Shown: positions 1 through 8,081, counted from the first letter of the stretch. The stretch is 45,301 nt of DNA from Candidatus Auribacterota bacterium (GCA_026392035.1 JAPLCX010000030.1:1-45301); one strand, 5' to 3'. The notes: a model not told the origin generated them from the sequence alone. Numbers and translations: made by a program.

Positions 1-131
1 TTGCACTGCCGATAGCTCACCCCAATCAGCTCTGCGGCCTTCCTCAGCCTGATCTTGCACCCTTTTACCAGCCCCATCACCCCCAACCTGTCCCGCTCCT
101 TACGGCTCATCTCCAGTATCCCCTCTCTCAT
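1..131 (-). CDS. transposase, N-terminal fragment (partial at window edge)
   Basis: Translation from the ATG at 131 gives about 43 residues that run off the window: a short acidic/basic start (MREGILEMSRKER) followed by a helix-turn-helix-like stretch (IRLRKAAELIGVSYRQCK). The wording 'RKAAELIGVSxRQ' is typical of the N-terminal DNA-binding domain of ISNCY-family transposases, which act on the ends of their own element. An internal start at M8 (position 110) is also possible. The family call rests on about 40 residues, so another HTH transposase family is possible. The gene reads out of the window towards the left. Confidence 0.55.
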   Translation of the reverse strand, partial: MREGILEMSRKERDRLGVMGLVKGCKIRLRKAAELIGVSYRQC

Positions 132-193
132 TTCCACCCCCGTGTCGGGGGCTATTATAGGGGACATTTCTACTTTGGCAGATAGGGGACATT
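1..193 (-). mobile_element. end of an insertion sequence (ISNCY-like), cut by window edge
   Basis: The left edge holds the 5' part of a transposase gene on the minus strand and the adjacent terminal DNA. Beyond the transposase start the decamer AGGGGACATT occurs twice in direct orientation, at 159-168 and 184-193, which resembles the repeated end sequences of insertion sequences. The outer boundary is not certain; it probably lies near 190-215. The other end is outside the window, so completeness cannot be judged. Confidence 0.6.
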
Positions 194-247
194 ATCATTT
201 TGGTATGACACGAAATATCTTCCCCGCGGGGAATACTACTTAGTGTT

Positions 248-407
248 CACCACGGAGGCACGGAGACCACGGAGTCAGAGTATGGATTATCGGGTATAAC
301 CACTGAGAGCACTGAGACAAAAAGAAATGTTATTCAGTGACTACTGAAGGCACTGAAACCACTAGAAGTCGATTATCTTTCTCCGCGCTCTCCGTGCCTC
401 CGTGGTG
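248..407. repeat. MITE-like inverted-repeat element, CACCACGGAGG family
   Basis: An 18-bp arm CACCACGGAGGCACGGAG at 248-265 is perfectly inverted at 390-407. The interior carries another local repeat of the 'ACTGAGAGCACTGAG / CAGTGACTACTGAAGGCACTGAAACCAC' type. No gene is visible between 132 and 423. The same arms recur at 27796-27890 and 34946-35042 with different interiors. Confidence 0.75.
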
Positions 408-423
408 AGAATCATCATTAACT

Positions 424-1686
424 CTATTCGAGTAACGTTTTTGAGGTTCGGCGCGCCGGGCTCCCCGGGAAATCTCTTCCCTTGAGATAACTCATCTCGT
501 ACACCTGCGCAACGTGCATGACGGGAGTTTTCATCTGTTGCTGCGCGAGCTGGTCCTGAAGCTGGAGGATACAACCTGGGCATGCCGTGGCAACGATATC
601 CGCCCCGCTCTCGCGCACCGCATCAACCTTTTTCTCCCCGAGGGCGCACGACACATCGTAGTGCGTCAGGCTAAAGGAGCCGCCGAGCCCGCAGCACTCG
701 CCGGCGCGCTCCATCTCCACGAAACGGCAACTCTGGCGCAGAATCTCTCTCGGCGGTTGGCTCACTCCCCTCCCCCAGCGCAGGTGGCAGGGATCGTGGT
801 AGGTAATGCGTTCATCCAGCGCGAGATTGCTGTAGCCGAGGAAGTCGTGGATGAACTCCGAGATGTCGTAGATCTTCTTTGAGAACTGCTCGGCCCCCTT
901 CAGCAGCACCGGGTAATCGCGCTTCATGGTCAGCTCACAGGATGCGCAGCCGAGCACGATCGCGTCCACCTTATCCGGTTCGAGACACTGCACATTGCGT
1001 CGGGCGAGCGCGCGCGCCGCCTCCATGTCGCCGTAGGCAAGCACCGGCGTGCCGCAGCACAGCTGTGAGCGGGGAAGGATGATATCCACGCCATGGAGCT
1101 CGAGGATATGCATGATTGAGGCGGCAATCTCAGGAAAGACGTAGTTGAGCATGCATCCGAGGAAGAGTGAGACCTTGATATCGCCGCGGCCCTTGATGAT
1201 CTCGGGCAGCCTCCGGAGTGCGGGTCGTGCGGCGATGCGGGGAATATTTCGTTTCCCCTTGAAGAACAGGGGGAGATGTCTCAGCGGCTGGCTCCTGCTC
1301 TTCCGCAGAAACTTCTGCAGGAACCGCGCCGCACTGATCGCGCTGTCGTATACCCTGCGCCGGGGAAGAACCCGGCGGAATATGAAGCGGGCGAACCGGC
1401 TCAGCCCCATCTCTCTCGCGAGCATCTCCCTGGCGCTCCGGACAATCAGGTCTATCCGGACGCCGCTCGGGCATGCCTCGCTGCAGCGCATGCAGCCGTA
1501 GCAGCTCATGAGGATTTCCCTGCCGTAATTGGTGGGAATGGCCCGCCCTTCCAGGATCGCCTCCAGCAGGCTGATCCTCCCCCGGGCAACTTTCGTCTCG
1601 TCCCTGCTCACGAGGAACGTGGGACACACGGCGCGGCACTTTCCGCACTTCGCGCAGCGCTGAATCTCGTGAACAAGGTCTGTCAT
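424..1686 (-). CDS. glcF: glycolate/D-lactate dehydrogenase-type Fe-S subunit (GlcF-like)
   Basis: A 420-residue cytoplasmic or membrane-peripheral electron-transfer subunit. Two 4Fe-4S motifs lie near the N-terminus: CAKCGKCRAVCP (about residues 11-22) and CYGCMRCSEACP (about 62-73). Two CCG (DUF3400-type) cysteine domains follow, with LFLGCMLNYVFP...LCCGTP and HDPCHLRWG...GECCGLGGSF...CPGC. This is the usual GlcF/LutA-like arrangement and length. I start it at the ATG at 1686 (MTDLVHEIQRCAKC). The open frame continues upstream to 1740, but that part is translated from an intergenic repeat and its palindrome (residues LPAGGQ), so it is not credible protein. The FAD partner lies just upstream (1893-3275), separated by about 200 bp of repeats. 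Substrate (glycolate, D-lactate or another 2-hydroxy acid) cannot be told from sequence. Confidence 0.88.
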   Translation of the reverse strand: MTDLVHEIQRCAKCGKCRAVCPTFLVSRDETKVARGRISLLEAILEGRAIPTNYGREILMSCYGCMRCSEACPSGVRIDLIVRSAREMLAREMGLSRFARFIFRRVLPRRRVYDSAISAARFLQKFLRKSRSQPLRHLPLFFKGKRNIPRIAARPALRRLPEIIKGRGDIKVSLFLGCMLNYVFPEIAASIMHILELHGVDIILPRSQLCCGTPVLAYGDMEAARALARRNVQCLEPDKVDAIVLGCASCELTMKRDYPVLLKGAEQFSKKIYDISEFIHDFLGYSNLALDERITYHDPCHLRWGRGVSQPPREILRQSCRFVEMERAGECCGLGGSFSLTHYDVSCALGEKKVDAVRESGADIVATACPGCILQLQDQLAQQQMKTPVMHVAQVYEMSYLKGRDFPGSPARRTSKTLLE

Positions 1687-1698
1687 AGTTATGCTTTC

Positions 1699-1889
1699 AC
1701 CACGGACCTGCCCGCCGGCAGGCAGGGACACGGAGGTCACGGAGATCTTTAAAACAGCAACAACAGTTTCTGGTTTCTGGAAGAATATTTGATCTGTGTT
1801 TATCTGTGGTTAAAACTAATCCGCATCATCAGCTTAATCCGTGGTTAAACTCTTGAGTTTCTCTGTGTGCTCTGTGTGCTCCGTGGTAA
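1699..1889. repeat. composite repeat: CACCACGGAGG-type arms with nested palindrome and ACCACAGAT-type unit
   Basis: This gap between the two dehydrogenase genes is wholly repetitive. The left arm (from 1699) is CACCACGGA, then a 20-bp palindrome, then GACACGGAGGTCACGGAG. The right arm (about 1861-1888) is CTCTGTGTGCTCTGTGTGCTCCGTGG. Between them sits a GATCTGTGTTTATCTGTGGTT unit of the second interspersed family. I see no gene or promoter that stands out. Confidence 0.7.
1707..1726. repeat. 20-bp palindrome (variant copy 1)
   Basis: CCTGCCCGCCGGCAGGCAGG, one mismatch from the perfect palindrome. It interrupts a CCACGGA|GACACGG repeat arm; removing it restores the arm exactly. Confidence 0.85.
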
Positions 1890-1892
1890 AAA

Positions 1893-3275
1893 TCAATCAA
1901 TAAAAATCTTGCCGGGGTTGAGGATATTGTTCGGATCCAGGAGCCTCTTGATCCCGCGCATCAACGCGATCTCCTTCTCCCCCACTTCCCAGCTCAAGAA
2001 TCTTGCCTTCGTGGTGCCGATGCCGTGCTCGCCCGAGATACTGCCGCCCAGAGCGAGTACGTGTTTGAAGATATCCTCGACCGCCCTATCTGCCCTCGAT
2101 CGCTCGGCTTCGTCCGCACTGTCGTACAACACGTTCACGTGGATGTTCCCGTCTCCGGCGTGACCGAAACAGGCAATCGCCACCTCATGCCTGCGCGAAA
2201 TTTCCGAGATGCCATCAAACAGCTCGAGCATCCTGCTGCGGGGGACACACACGTCCTCGTTCAGCTTCCCCGGGCTCAGGGAATAGAGGGCCGGGGACGC
2301 CGCCCGGCGTATCTCCCAGAGTAAATCGGCCTCAGCCACGTCTCGCGGCGAATCGACCTGAGCCGCTCCAGTCGCACCGCAGATCTCGGCCATGCGCGCG
2401 GCCTCCCTCGCGACACTCGATTCGGGGCCGTCAGACTCGGCGAGGATGATCGCCTTCGTGGACGGCGGTATTGCGAACGGCTTGTAGTTCTGGATGCAGC
2501 GGATGGTCAGCTCATCCATGATCTCCAGCGTCCTCGGTATAATTCCCTCGGAGACAATGGTGGTGGCCGCGCGCACCGCATCGCCGATCTGAGCGAAATA
2601 CGCCATCAGCGTCCGGACGCTCTCGGGAAGCGGGAGGAGTCTCAGCGTGGCCCTGGTGAAGACGCACAGTGTACCCTCCGAGCCGATCAGCAGCCTCCCC
2701 AGGTCGTACCCCACCACGCTCTTCATCGTCTGGCTCCCCGTGTGGATTATCTCTCCCGTCGGGAGCACCGCTTCCGCGGAGAGCACGTAGTCGCGCGTCA
2801 CGCCGTATTTGATGCAGCGGAGGCCGCCCGCGCATTCAGCGAGATTGCCTCCGATCGTGCAGAACTCGTTGCTGGCGGGATCGGGCGGATAGAAGAGCCC
2901 TTTCCGCTCGACCGCCGATTGGAGGTCAGAGAGCACCACCCCGGCCTCCACCATTGCGGTCATGTTCGTATGATCAATTGACAGGATACGGTTCATCCGC
3001 GCCGAATCGAGGACGATGCCTCCCTTCAGGGGCAAAGCACCGCCCGTGAGGCCGGAACCCGCGCCGCGCGGATACACCGGGATGAGTTTCTCGTTGGCCA
3101 GGAGTAGGATACGAGAAACCTCCTCCGCGCTCGCCGGTTTTACGACAGCCTCCGGGAGCGCTTGCTCCTTCGTCGCATCACCGCCGTGACAAATACGATC
3201 CTCGAGGGCGCATGAGGCGTGCCCCTTGCCCACGATAGCCCTCAGCGCTGTCAGCAGCTCATTTTTCTGTTTCAA
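1893..3275 (-). CDS. glcD: FAD-binding 2-hydroxyacid oxidase/dehydrogenase subunit (GlcD-like)
   Basis: A 460-residue flavoprotein that would oxidise a 2-hydroxy acid (glycolate or D-lactate type) and pass electrons to the Fe-S subunit encoded downstream. The FAD-binding-4 (PCMH) domain shows KPASAEEVSRIL and PRGAGSGLTGGALP. The C-terminal FAD-oxidase domain shows CFGHAGDGNIHVN and, near the end, SGEHGIGTTK. The open frame continues 131 codons upstream, but that extension has no resemblance to the family and covers a repeat. I choose the TTG at 3275 (LKQKNELLTALRAIVG) because a strong ribosome site, GGGGGAG at 3287-3281, sits 5 nt before it and the length then equals the family norm. The next in-frame ATG upstream would add about 25 residues. 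Confidence 0.88.
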   Translation of the reverse strand: MKQKNELLTALRAIVGKGHASCALEDRICHGGDATKEQALPEAVVKPASAEEVSRILLLANEKLIPVYPRGAGSGLTGGALPLKGGIVLDSARMNRILSIDHTNMTAMVEAGVVLSDLQSAVERKGLFYPPDPASNEFCTIGGNLAECAGGLRCIKYGVTRDYVLSAEAVLPTGEIIHTGSQTMKSVVGYDLGRLLIGSEGTLCVFTRATLRLLPLPESVRTLMAYFAQIGDAVRAATTIVSEGIIPRTLEIMDELTIRCIQNYKPFAIPPSTKAIILAESDGPESSVAREAARMAEICGATGAAQVDSPRDVAEADLLWEIRRAASPALYSLSPGKLNEDVCVPRSRMLELFDGISEISRRHEVAIACFGHAGDGNIHVNVLYDSADEAERSRADRAVEDIFKHVLALGGSISGEHGIGTTKARFLSWEVGEKEIALMRGIKRLLDPNNILNPGKIFID

Positions 3276-3280
3276 AACTT

Positions 3281-3287
3281 CTCCCCC
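3281..3287 (-). promoter_or_regulatory. ribosome binding site deciding a TTG start
   Basis: Read on the minus strand, GGGGGAG is followed by AAGTT and then TTG AAA CAG. The spacing of 5 nt supports the TTG at 3275 as the glcD start. Confidence 0.65.
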
Positions 3288-3313
3288 GCTCTGTCGCGCA
3301 AGAAACAGTGAAC

Positions 3314-3450
3314 GTAACCCCTCAGTTATCAACGATAATGCAATCGTCATTCCCGTCCCGCTAAGCGGGAGGAATCCAGTGCTAAAGCTTTTCAAAGCCG
3401 GACTCCCGCTTTCGCAGCACAGACAGCCCCACCACAACTGAGGCATCACC
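3314..3450. mobile_element. MITE-like element, TIR GTAAC..CCTCAGTT (older copy)
   Basis: The left end GTAACCCCTCAGTTAT (3314-3329) is shared with the element at 41600-41755, and the right end AACTGAGGCATCACC (3436-3450) is its imperfect inverse. The interior carries its own hairpin, CCCGCTAAGCGGG (about 3357-3369). No flanking target duplication is visible, in contrast to the copy upstream of rpoN, so this one has probably decayed. Confidence 0.55.
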
Positions 3451-3589
3451 AACAAAACAATTTTATCACTGCTCAGTAGATTCAGCAATTCGTAAACAGT
3501 GAGGGCGCTCCACAGATGGTGACTCGTCAAATTATAAAAGGTAAGATATGGCAAGGATTTGGTGCGATTTACTGGGCAGGAATATAATC

Positions 3590-3625
3590 CGCAGCTCTGC
3601 CGGTTGAGCGACGCGTGCACTGCGC
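3590..3625 (-). pseudogene. tRNA-like relic (D-arm of a decayed tRNA)
   Basis: On the minus strand the 16-mer GCTCAACCGGCAGAGC (3594-3609) is identical to the D-arm of the intact tRNA-Thr at 43427-43502. It is followed by a weak anticodon-like stem (GCGGA..CCTGC) and a CAAATCC that recalls a T-loop. The acceptor arms do not pair, so this is not a working tRNA. Confidence 0.4.
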
Positions 3626-3697
3626 CGCACCCATGACTACCGTACGTCCCGAATATAGGCCGTAACATACTCCGCGCGTCTTAATTATGTAAAACGT

Positions 3698-4546
3698 CTA
3701 CGAACCAACCGTCGCCGATTTCTTATTCATCATGATGACATACGGGCTGTCCGGCTTGAGATCAGACAATTTCTTTATCGGCGGCTTCTTGCCCGTCTCT
3801 ATAGCAGCCGTATAGAAGGTGATCGTCTTCCCCTTCATGGATTTGGGGATCCTGACAGCCGGGCGAACTGTCTTGAAATACGGCGCATTGTACCTGCGCA
3901 CGTTCTTGTAGAGCGGTGTGATCCCCTTCTTGATCTTGCCGTTCATGTAGATCGTGTAAACACCGGCAGGCGTTTCGGCAAGGAAATAGAAGTCGAATGG
4001 CCTGGTGATATCCTCAAGCAACGCGATGCCGAGCGTGAACGGCTGTCCTGCCGTCAGCGGCCCCGGATCAAGGACCAGCGGTGGTATCGGCGTTGCCGTG
4101 GGAGCCGGAGGCGTAGTCGAAGGTGTCGACGTAGGAGACAATGTAGGAGACATCGTCGGTGTCTCTGTCAGTGTGGGGGTGATGGTCGGCGTCTCCGTGG
4201 GCGTCTCCGTCGGTGTCTGAGTGGGTGTTTCTGTAGGCGTCTCAGTCGGTGTAGGCGTAGGGGTGGAAGTAGGTCCCTGCTCGATACAGTAAAGAGCATT
4301 ATCATCCGCGCCGACATATACCCTGCCGTCACTCCCCAGCGCGGGAGATCCCATCAATGCAGCTCCGGTCGGATAACTCCAGTTGAGCGTACCGTTATTA
4401 TCGCCGTCATTACACAGCCCGGCGTTGTGTAATGGGGAGTCAATCAGATAATTGACGCCTCTTTTATTATCCAGCCTACTCCATCCAATGTCCCTCGGAA
4501 TTGGGTATTTGCAAATTTCTATCAAAAGGTAAAGCCTTTTTTGCAC
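3698..4546 (-). pseudogene. truncated PQQ-type beta-propeller surface protein with PT-rich linker
   Basis: The 282-residue frame has three parts. Residues about 50-90 ([23 protein letters not shown]) match one blade of a PQQ-like repeat. A low-complexity TPT/TET stalk covers about 91-150. A C-terminal domain of about 130 residues runs from [14 protein letters not shown] and includes [19 protein letters not shown] have seen such stalk plus domain at the end of secreted proteins, but do not know its function. A whole propeller needs several blades and a signal peptide, yet the N-terminus ([12 protein letters not shown]...) shows neither, so the 5' part of the gene seems lost. The next gene region upstream is the riboswitch on the other strand. 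It could still be expressed from an unseen start, but I think it is a remnant. Confidence 0.6.
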
Positions 4547-4632
4547 AGCCTTTTTTCCCCAGGCCTTTTTGCATCAAGGTCAACATTGCTTTCTTGCCCC
4601 CCAAACGGTAGTTAGGCAACTGAACTACGCAC

Positions 4633-4662
4633 TTGACTGACTCGTACCCCTGGGCGTATCAT
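4633..4662 (+). promoter_or_regulatory. sigma-70-type promoter upstream of the riboswitch
   Basis: TTGACT at 4633-4638 and TATCAT at 4657-4662 are separated by 18 bp. Transcription would start near 4669-4670, about 20 nt before the conserved riboswitch core, which is the expected geometry. Confidence 0.55.
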
Positions 4663-4689
4663 GTGTGCATTCTTTCATAATCGCTCTTT

Positions 4690-4836
4690 TGAGAGGGAAG
4701 GCGGTGAAAAGCCGCCGCTGCCCCCGCAACTGTAAGTGGCATAGCGCGCTGTCCACCGGCCACTGGATCAGTGAATCGTCCAGGTCGCTGTTCTGGGAAG
4801 GCCGATGGCGTAAAAGGGCCACGAGCCAGGAAACCT
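4690..4836 (+). promoter_or_regulatory. cobalamin (B12) riboswitch
   Basis: The + strand shows the conserved segments in order: GGGAAGGCGGTGAAAAGCC near 4695-4713, GCTGCCCCCGCAACTGTAAG (B12-box-like core, about 4717-4736), CCACTGGATCAGTG (about 4759), CTGGGAAGGCCGATGGC (about 4794-4810) and the 3' B12 box ACGAGCCAGGAAACCT (about 4821-4836). These are hallmark sequences of the AdoCbl-type cobalamin riboswitch. Short frames across this region are not genes. The RNA sits between a promoter and an intrinsic terminator, so ligand binding would be expected to stop transcription before the 828-residue surface protein gene. Confidence 0.95.
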
Positions 4837-4885
4837 CACGTCAATTTTTCTCCGGGGTGGGAGAAGCGGATACCGTAATGGCTAA

Positions 4886-4913
4886 GCCCTTCGCTCCGGC
4901 GGAGGGCTTTTTT
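4886..4913 (+). terminator. intrinsic terminator of the cobalamin riboswitch
   Basis: GCCCTTCGC-TCCG-GCGGAGGGC (4886-4907) forms a 9-bp stem with one T.G pair and a 4-nt loop, followed directly by six T (4908-4913). It lies 50 nt after the riboswitch core and before the first gene, as expected for a transcriptional OFF switch. Confidence 0.88.
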
Positions 4914-4925
4914 ATTGTGCACGGG

Positions 4926-5130
4926 GGATATAACCACTGAGGGCACTCGAACCACCAATGACAAAATTCAAATGACAAAACGTGATATTTGTCATTTGTG
5001 ATTTGGTATTTGCCATTTCTGCAACATTTCAGTGTCCCTGCCCGCCGGCAGGCAGGTTCAGTGGTTCAAATGCAAAGTGTGAGGAGTATAATCAGCGGTT
5101 AATAATCTATTGCGTTATCGAGTATTGGTA
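4926..5130. repeat. interspersed repeats in the leader between terminator and first B12 gene
   Basis: This stretch holds a CCACTGAGGGCACTCGAACCACC unit, an inverted pair of the AAATGACAAAA / TTTGTCATTTG type (about 4958-5000) and a CAGTG..TTCAGTGG unit interrupted by a 20-bp palindrome. No coding potential is credible here. Confidence 0.6.
5037..5056. repeat. 20-bp palindrome (variant copy 2)
   Basis: CCTGCCCGCCGGCAGGCAGG, identical to the copy at 1707. It lies between TTTCAGTGTC and TTCAGTGGTT, that is, inside a CAGTG-type repeat. Confidence 0.85.
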
Positions 5131-5178
5131 TCATGCCAATCTTGAGTTGATGAGTAGACCACGCGAGGCTGCATAGTT

Positions 5179-7665
5179 ATGAAACTTTGGAAAATTGCGC
5201 CACTGTGTCTTGCCCTTGCGCTCCTGTGGATCGCCCTAGCATATTTTCATCAGCCGGTTCAGAAGGCCCCTCAACGCCCGCTTCGCATCGAGCGCCGCAG
5301 AGAGGCCAATTCCTATCGCACGGATCGAACAAAAAACAGATCACGTAACCTCACGCCTATTCATGCCGATGCCCTGCTCGCATCTGTTTTTCATGAGGAT
5401 CGCACCACGGGTAACGCCGCCATTCCTCCGCCACAGAAGACCGAAGTCCCCCACTCTGCTCCCACGGCTGAGCGCGCGAAAGAGCCCACTCCGGGAAATC
5501 CCATTGAGCCTCGCGCGGCAGATGAAGCTGCCAGCCGCGATCATGCTGATCCTACCCCCCCGCCCTTTGTTATCGTAACCACCAAGCTCCCGACCGCTTT
5601 TGTGGGAGCGAGCTACTCTGCTTCGCTCGTCGCAGAGGGAGGCACATCCCCCTATATCTGGAGTCTTCCCGAGGGGGCTCTCCCGAAGGGGCTCTCGCTC
5701 GATGGGAGCAAGGGGATAGTGTCAGGCACTCCCCAGTCGCCCGGCACTGCGCAGCTCTCGCTCAAGGTGATCGATGCAGCCCGGCGCAGCGCCTCGGCCT
5801 CGTGTGCGCTTGAGGTTAGAGAACAGGGAGGCATACTCGTGCCGATGGTTGCCGGCCTCCACTCGCAACCCCTCTATCTCATCACCGGCACGCTCCCCCA
5901 GGCGAAGGTGGGCGAAGCGTACCGTTCTCAATTCGCGGCGACAGGCGGCACCCCTCCCTATCTCTGGTCAATCCACACCGGCAGCCTGCCTGAGGGAATC
6001 ACGCTCGAGCGCCTGACCGGCTCGCTCACGGGAACCCCTTCCACACCCCAGCTCGCCGTGTTTCAGGTAAAGGTAGTCGACAGCGAAGCGCACGCTGACA
6101 TCGCTGAAAACCGGATCGTGGTGGTGGGCCCTGAGCTGGTGATCGCCACCATTTCGATCGAAACTGGAACGGTGGGTTCTCCTTACGAGCAAAAGCTCGA
6201 GGCAACAGGAGGCGCGCCACCCTACAGTTGGAACATCTCATCGGGAACGCTCCCGGGCGGCCTTTCACTCGATGCGGGCAGCGGGCTGATCAGCGGCACG
6301 CCCACGGAGCACTGCGACACCCTCCTCGCGGTCCAGGTCTCTGACAGCCAGGGGGCGATGGCCTCGGAGGAATTGGAGCTCCTGGTAGCTTCGTCCTCCC
6401 TCGCTGTCGTCACGGAGAGCCTTCCCCAGGGTGAGCTCAACAAGGCATACGCGGCCACGCTCGCGGCGGGCGGCGGCGTGACCCCGTACAAATGGTCACT
6501 GACAGTCGGTCAGCTCCCGCCCGGTCTCACGCTGAATCAGGCGACGGGCATTATCGGCGGGACTCCTTCAGGGGGAACCGGGGATTACGGGCTCACGTTC
6601 AGCGTGACCGACCAGGAGGGAACGCAGGCCAGCCGGGCGCTCACGCTCTCAATCGTCGTATCGTCAACACTCATGGTGACCGATCTGAACGCGGTTCCCA
6701 GCGACCAGAAGGTAGGCCTCACCTGGAGCAACCCCGCCGCGAAAGACTACTCGCGCACCGTCGTCCTCAGGAGCTCCTCGTACTATCCGTCGGGCGCAGG
6801 AGATGGGACGGTGATCTACAGCGGCAGCGGCGACAGCTATCTCGACACCGGGCTTCAAAACGGCGCCTCCGTCTACTATGCCGCAATTGCCTACGCGACC
6901 TCCGGTGCGCCGGGCGTTATTGCCGAGAGCTCCAAAACCTGCGCCATGCCGCAGGCGGTCACCCTCTCAGGCGCCGCAGATCCGTTCGCCGACGCCGTGG
7001 CGTCCTTCCAGCCCCTCTCGCCCGGCGGCTTCGGGTCGGGCAACCTCTCCTGCGTCCTCGGCCCCCCGTTCGGCGGTGGAGTCATGCGCGGCTCAACACA
7101 CGTGGTATCCCTCCACGCGCGCGCCAACGAAGACGGCGGCGCCTCGGCCCCGTACGGCGGGAGCATCACGCTCCAGTTCACCAATAATATTGTGGTGAAT
7201 GGGCCGGGCCCTGATTTTATTATTTTTGAAAACGTCTTTTACGCGGGCGGGGATCCGCAGCAGCGGTGGATGGAGCCGGCGATTGTCGCCGTCAGCCGTG
7301 ACGGCTCCCGCTACTACACGTTCCCCTACGATTTCGTTCCGCACTACACCGCGAGCGGCGAGATCAACTGCTATAACCCATACTGCTACAGCAAGGGGTT
7401 CGCGGGCGTCAATCCCGTCTTCAGCAATGGCGGCTCGCCTGACCCGCGCGCTCCATCCGCGGCAGGGGGTGACGCGTTTGACCTCAGCAAGATCACCCAG
7501 GTCAGCCTCGACTGGATCCGCTACGTGCGGATCACCGCCACGGGCGACAACTGGCTCACGGACATGAATGGGGACCGGGTGCGCCATGTGAGGGACACTG
7601 GAGCGTGCAGCGGGGGCGGCTCCTCAGGTTTCGATCTGGACGCGATATGCGCGATTAACTACTAG
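5179..7665 (+). CDS. large secreted/surface protein with four putative-Ig domains, under the cobalamin riboswitch
   Basis: The 828-residue protein starts with a single hydrophobic segment (LCLALALLWIALAYF, about residues 9-23), then a basic, Pro/Ala-rich linker to about 128. Four putative-Ig (He_PIG-like) domains follow at about 130-212, 232-316, 318-403 and 405-493, each with the pattern 'G..Y...L.A.GG..PY.W....G.LP.GL.L....G...GTP'. A fibronectin-III-like module covers about 498-592. The C-terminal domain (about 598-828) has GPGPDFIIFENVF, VSRDGSRYYTFP, AGGDAFDLS and a final GFDLDAICAIN. I know this C-terminal pattern from 'cell surface protein' annotations, but no function is established. 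Because it is the first gene after the riboswitch, I infer a role in capturing cobalamin outside the cell; no cobalamin-binding residue can be pointed to. The weak GAGG 10 nt before the ATG is the only ribosome site. Confidence 0.85.
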   Translation: MKLWKIAPLCLALALLWIALAYFHQPVQKAPQRPLRIERRREANSYRTDRTKNRSRNLTPIHADALLASVFHEDRTTGNAAIPPPQKTEVPHSAPTAERAKEPTPGNPIEPRAADEAASRDHADPTPPPFVIVTTKLPTAFVGASYSASLVAEGGTSPYIWSLPEGALPKGLSLDGSKGIVSGTPQSPGTAQLSLKVIDAARRSASASCALEVREQGGILVPMVAGLHSQPLYLITGTLPQAKVGEAYRSQFAATGGTPPYLWSIHTGSLPEGITLERLTGSLTGTPSTPQLAVFQVKVVDSEAHADIAENRIVVVGPELVIATISIETGTVGSPYEQKLEATGGAPPYSWNISSGTLPGGLSLDAGSGLISGTPTEHCDTLLAVQVSDSQGAMASEELELLVASSSLAVVTESLPQGELNKAYAATLAAGGGVTPYKWSLTVGQLPPGLTLNQATGIIGGTPSGGTGDYGLTFSVTDQEGTQASRALTLSIVVSSTLMVTDLNAVPSDQKVGLTWSNPAAKDYSRTVVLRSSSYYPSGAGDGTVIYSGSGDSYLDTGLQNGASVYYAAIAYATSGAPGVIAESSKTCAMPQAVTLSGAADPFADAVASFQPLSPGGFGSGNLSCVLGPPFGGGVMRGSTHVVSLHARANEDGGASAPYGGSITLQFTNNIVVNGPGPDFIIFENVFYAGGDPQQRWMEPAIVAVSRDGSRYYTFPYDFVPHYTASGEINCYNPYCYSKGFAGVNPVFSNGGSPDPRAPSAAGGDAFDLSKITQVSLDWIRYVRITATGDNWLTDMNGDRVRHVRDTGACSGGGSSGFDLDAICAINY

Positions 7666-8081
7666 CCCATGGTCCACAGTCGATGGTCCATGGCATGGAG
7701 GAAGAAAATGCGAACCGAGAAGATAACGGGGCGCTTCAAAGTACTCACCCTGCTCATATAGTGCAAACCACAGATGAACACAGATAAAATATGATATGAA
7801 ACAGGATGCACGCAGATGAACGCAGATGAACAGTTATTTCTCCCTCACCCCCACCTAACCTCCCCCCTCGGAGGGGGAGGAATCTTTAATATGTATTCCC
7901 ACAAAATGGAAGACACCCATTTTTATCAGGTGTATCTGCGTACATCTTGTTCCCTCAAAAATAATCCGCGTAATCAGTATAAATCCGCAGCTTTAAATGT
8001 AATATCTGTGTGTATCTGCGTGCATCCTGTTTCAAAATACGTAGTGGTTATATGTTAATTCCCTTATTTGGTTCAAAATAG
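7666..8081. repeat. 416-bp repeat-filled gap
   Basis: It contains a CCATGGTCCACAGTCGATGGTCCATGG duplication just after the stop codon of the upstream gene (about 7667-7693). An ACCACAGATGAACACAGATA unit starts at about 7768 and has partly inverted counterparts (TGTATCTGCGTGCATCCTGTTTC near 8008-8033 and GTGGTT near 8043). A C-rich CCTCCCCCCTCGGAGGGGGAGG hairpin lies near 7859-7880. No promoter or gene stands out. Confidence 0.6.

Noticed and set aside
1687-1740. 18-codon N-terminal extension of the GlcF-like protein
   Set aside because: It is translated from an interspersed repeat and its nested palindrome; the family motif begins at the ATG at 1686.
3276-3668. 131-codon N-terminal extension of the GlcD-like protein
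   Set aside because: No family similarity, covers a MITE-like repeat and tRNA relic, and a TTG with a strong ribosome site gives the normal length.
4086-4265. Tandem DNA repeat as a separate element
   Set aside because: It is the coding sequence of the TPT/TET-rich stalk of the truncated surface protein.
4665-4940. Open frame of 91 codons on + strand and a 65-codon frame on - strand
   Set aside because: Both lie across the cobalamin riboswitch and its terminator; the RNA conservation explains the sequence.
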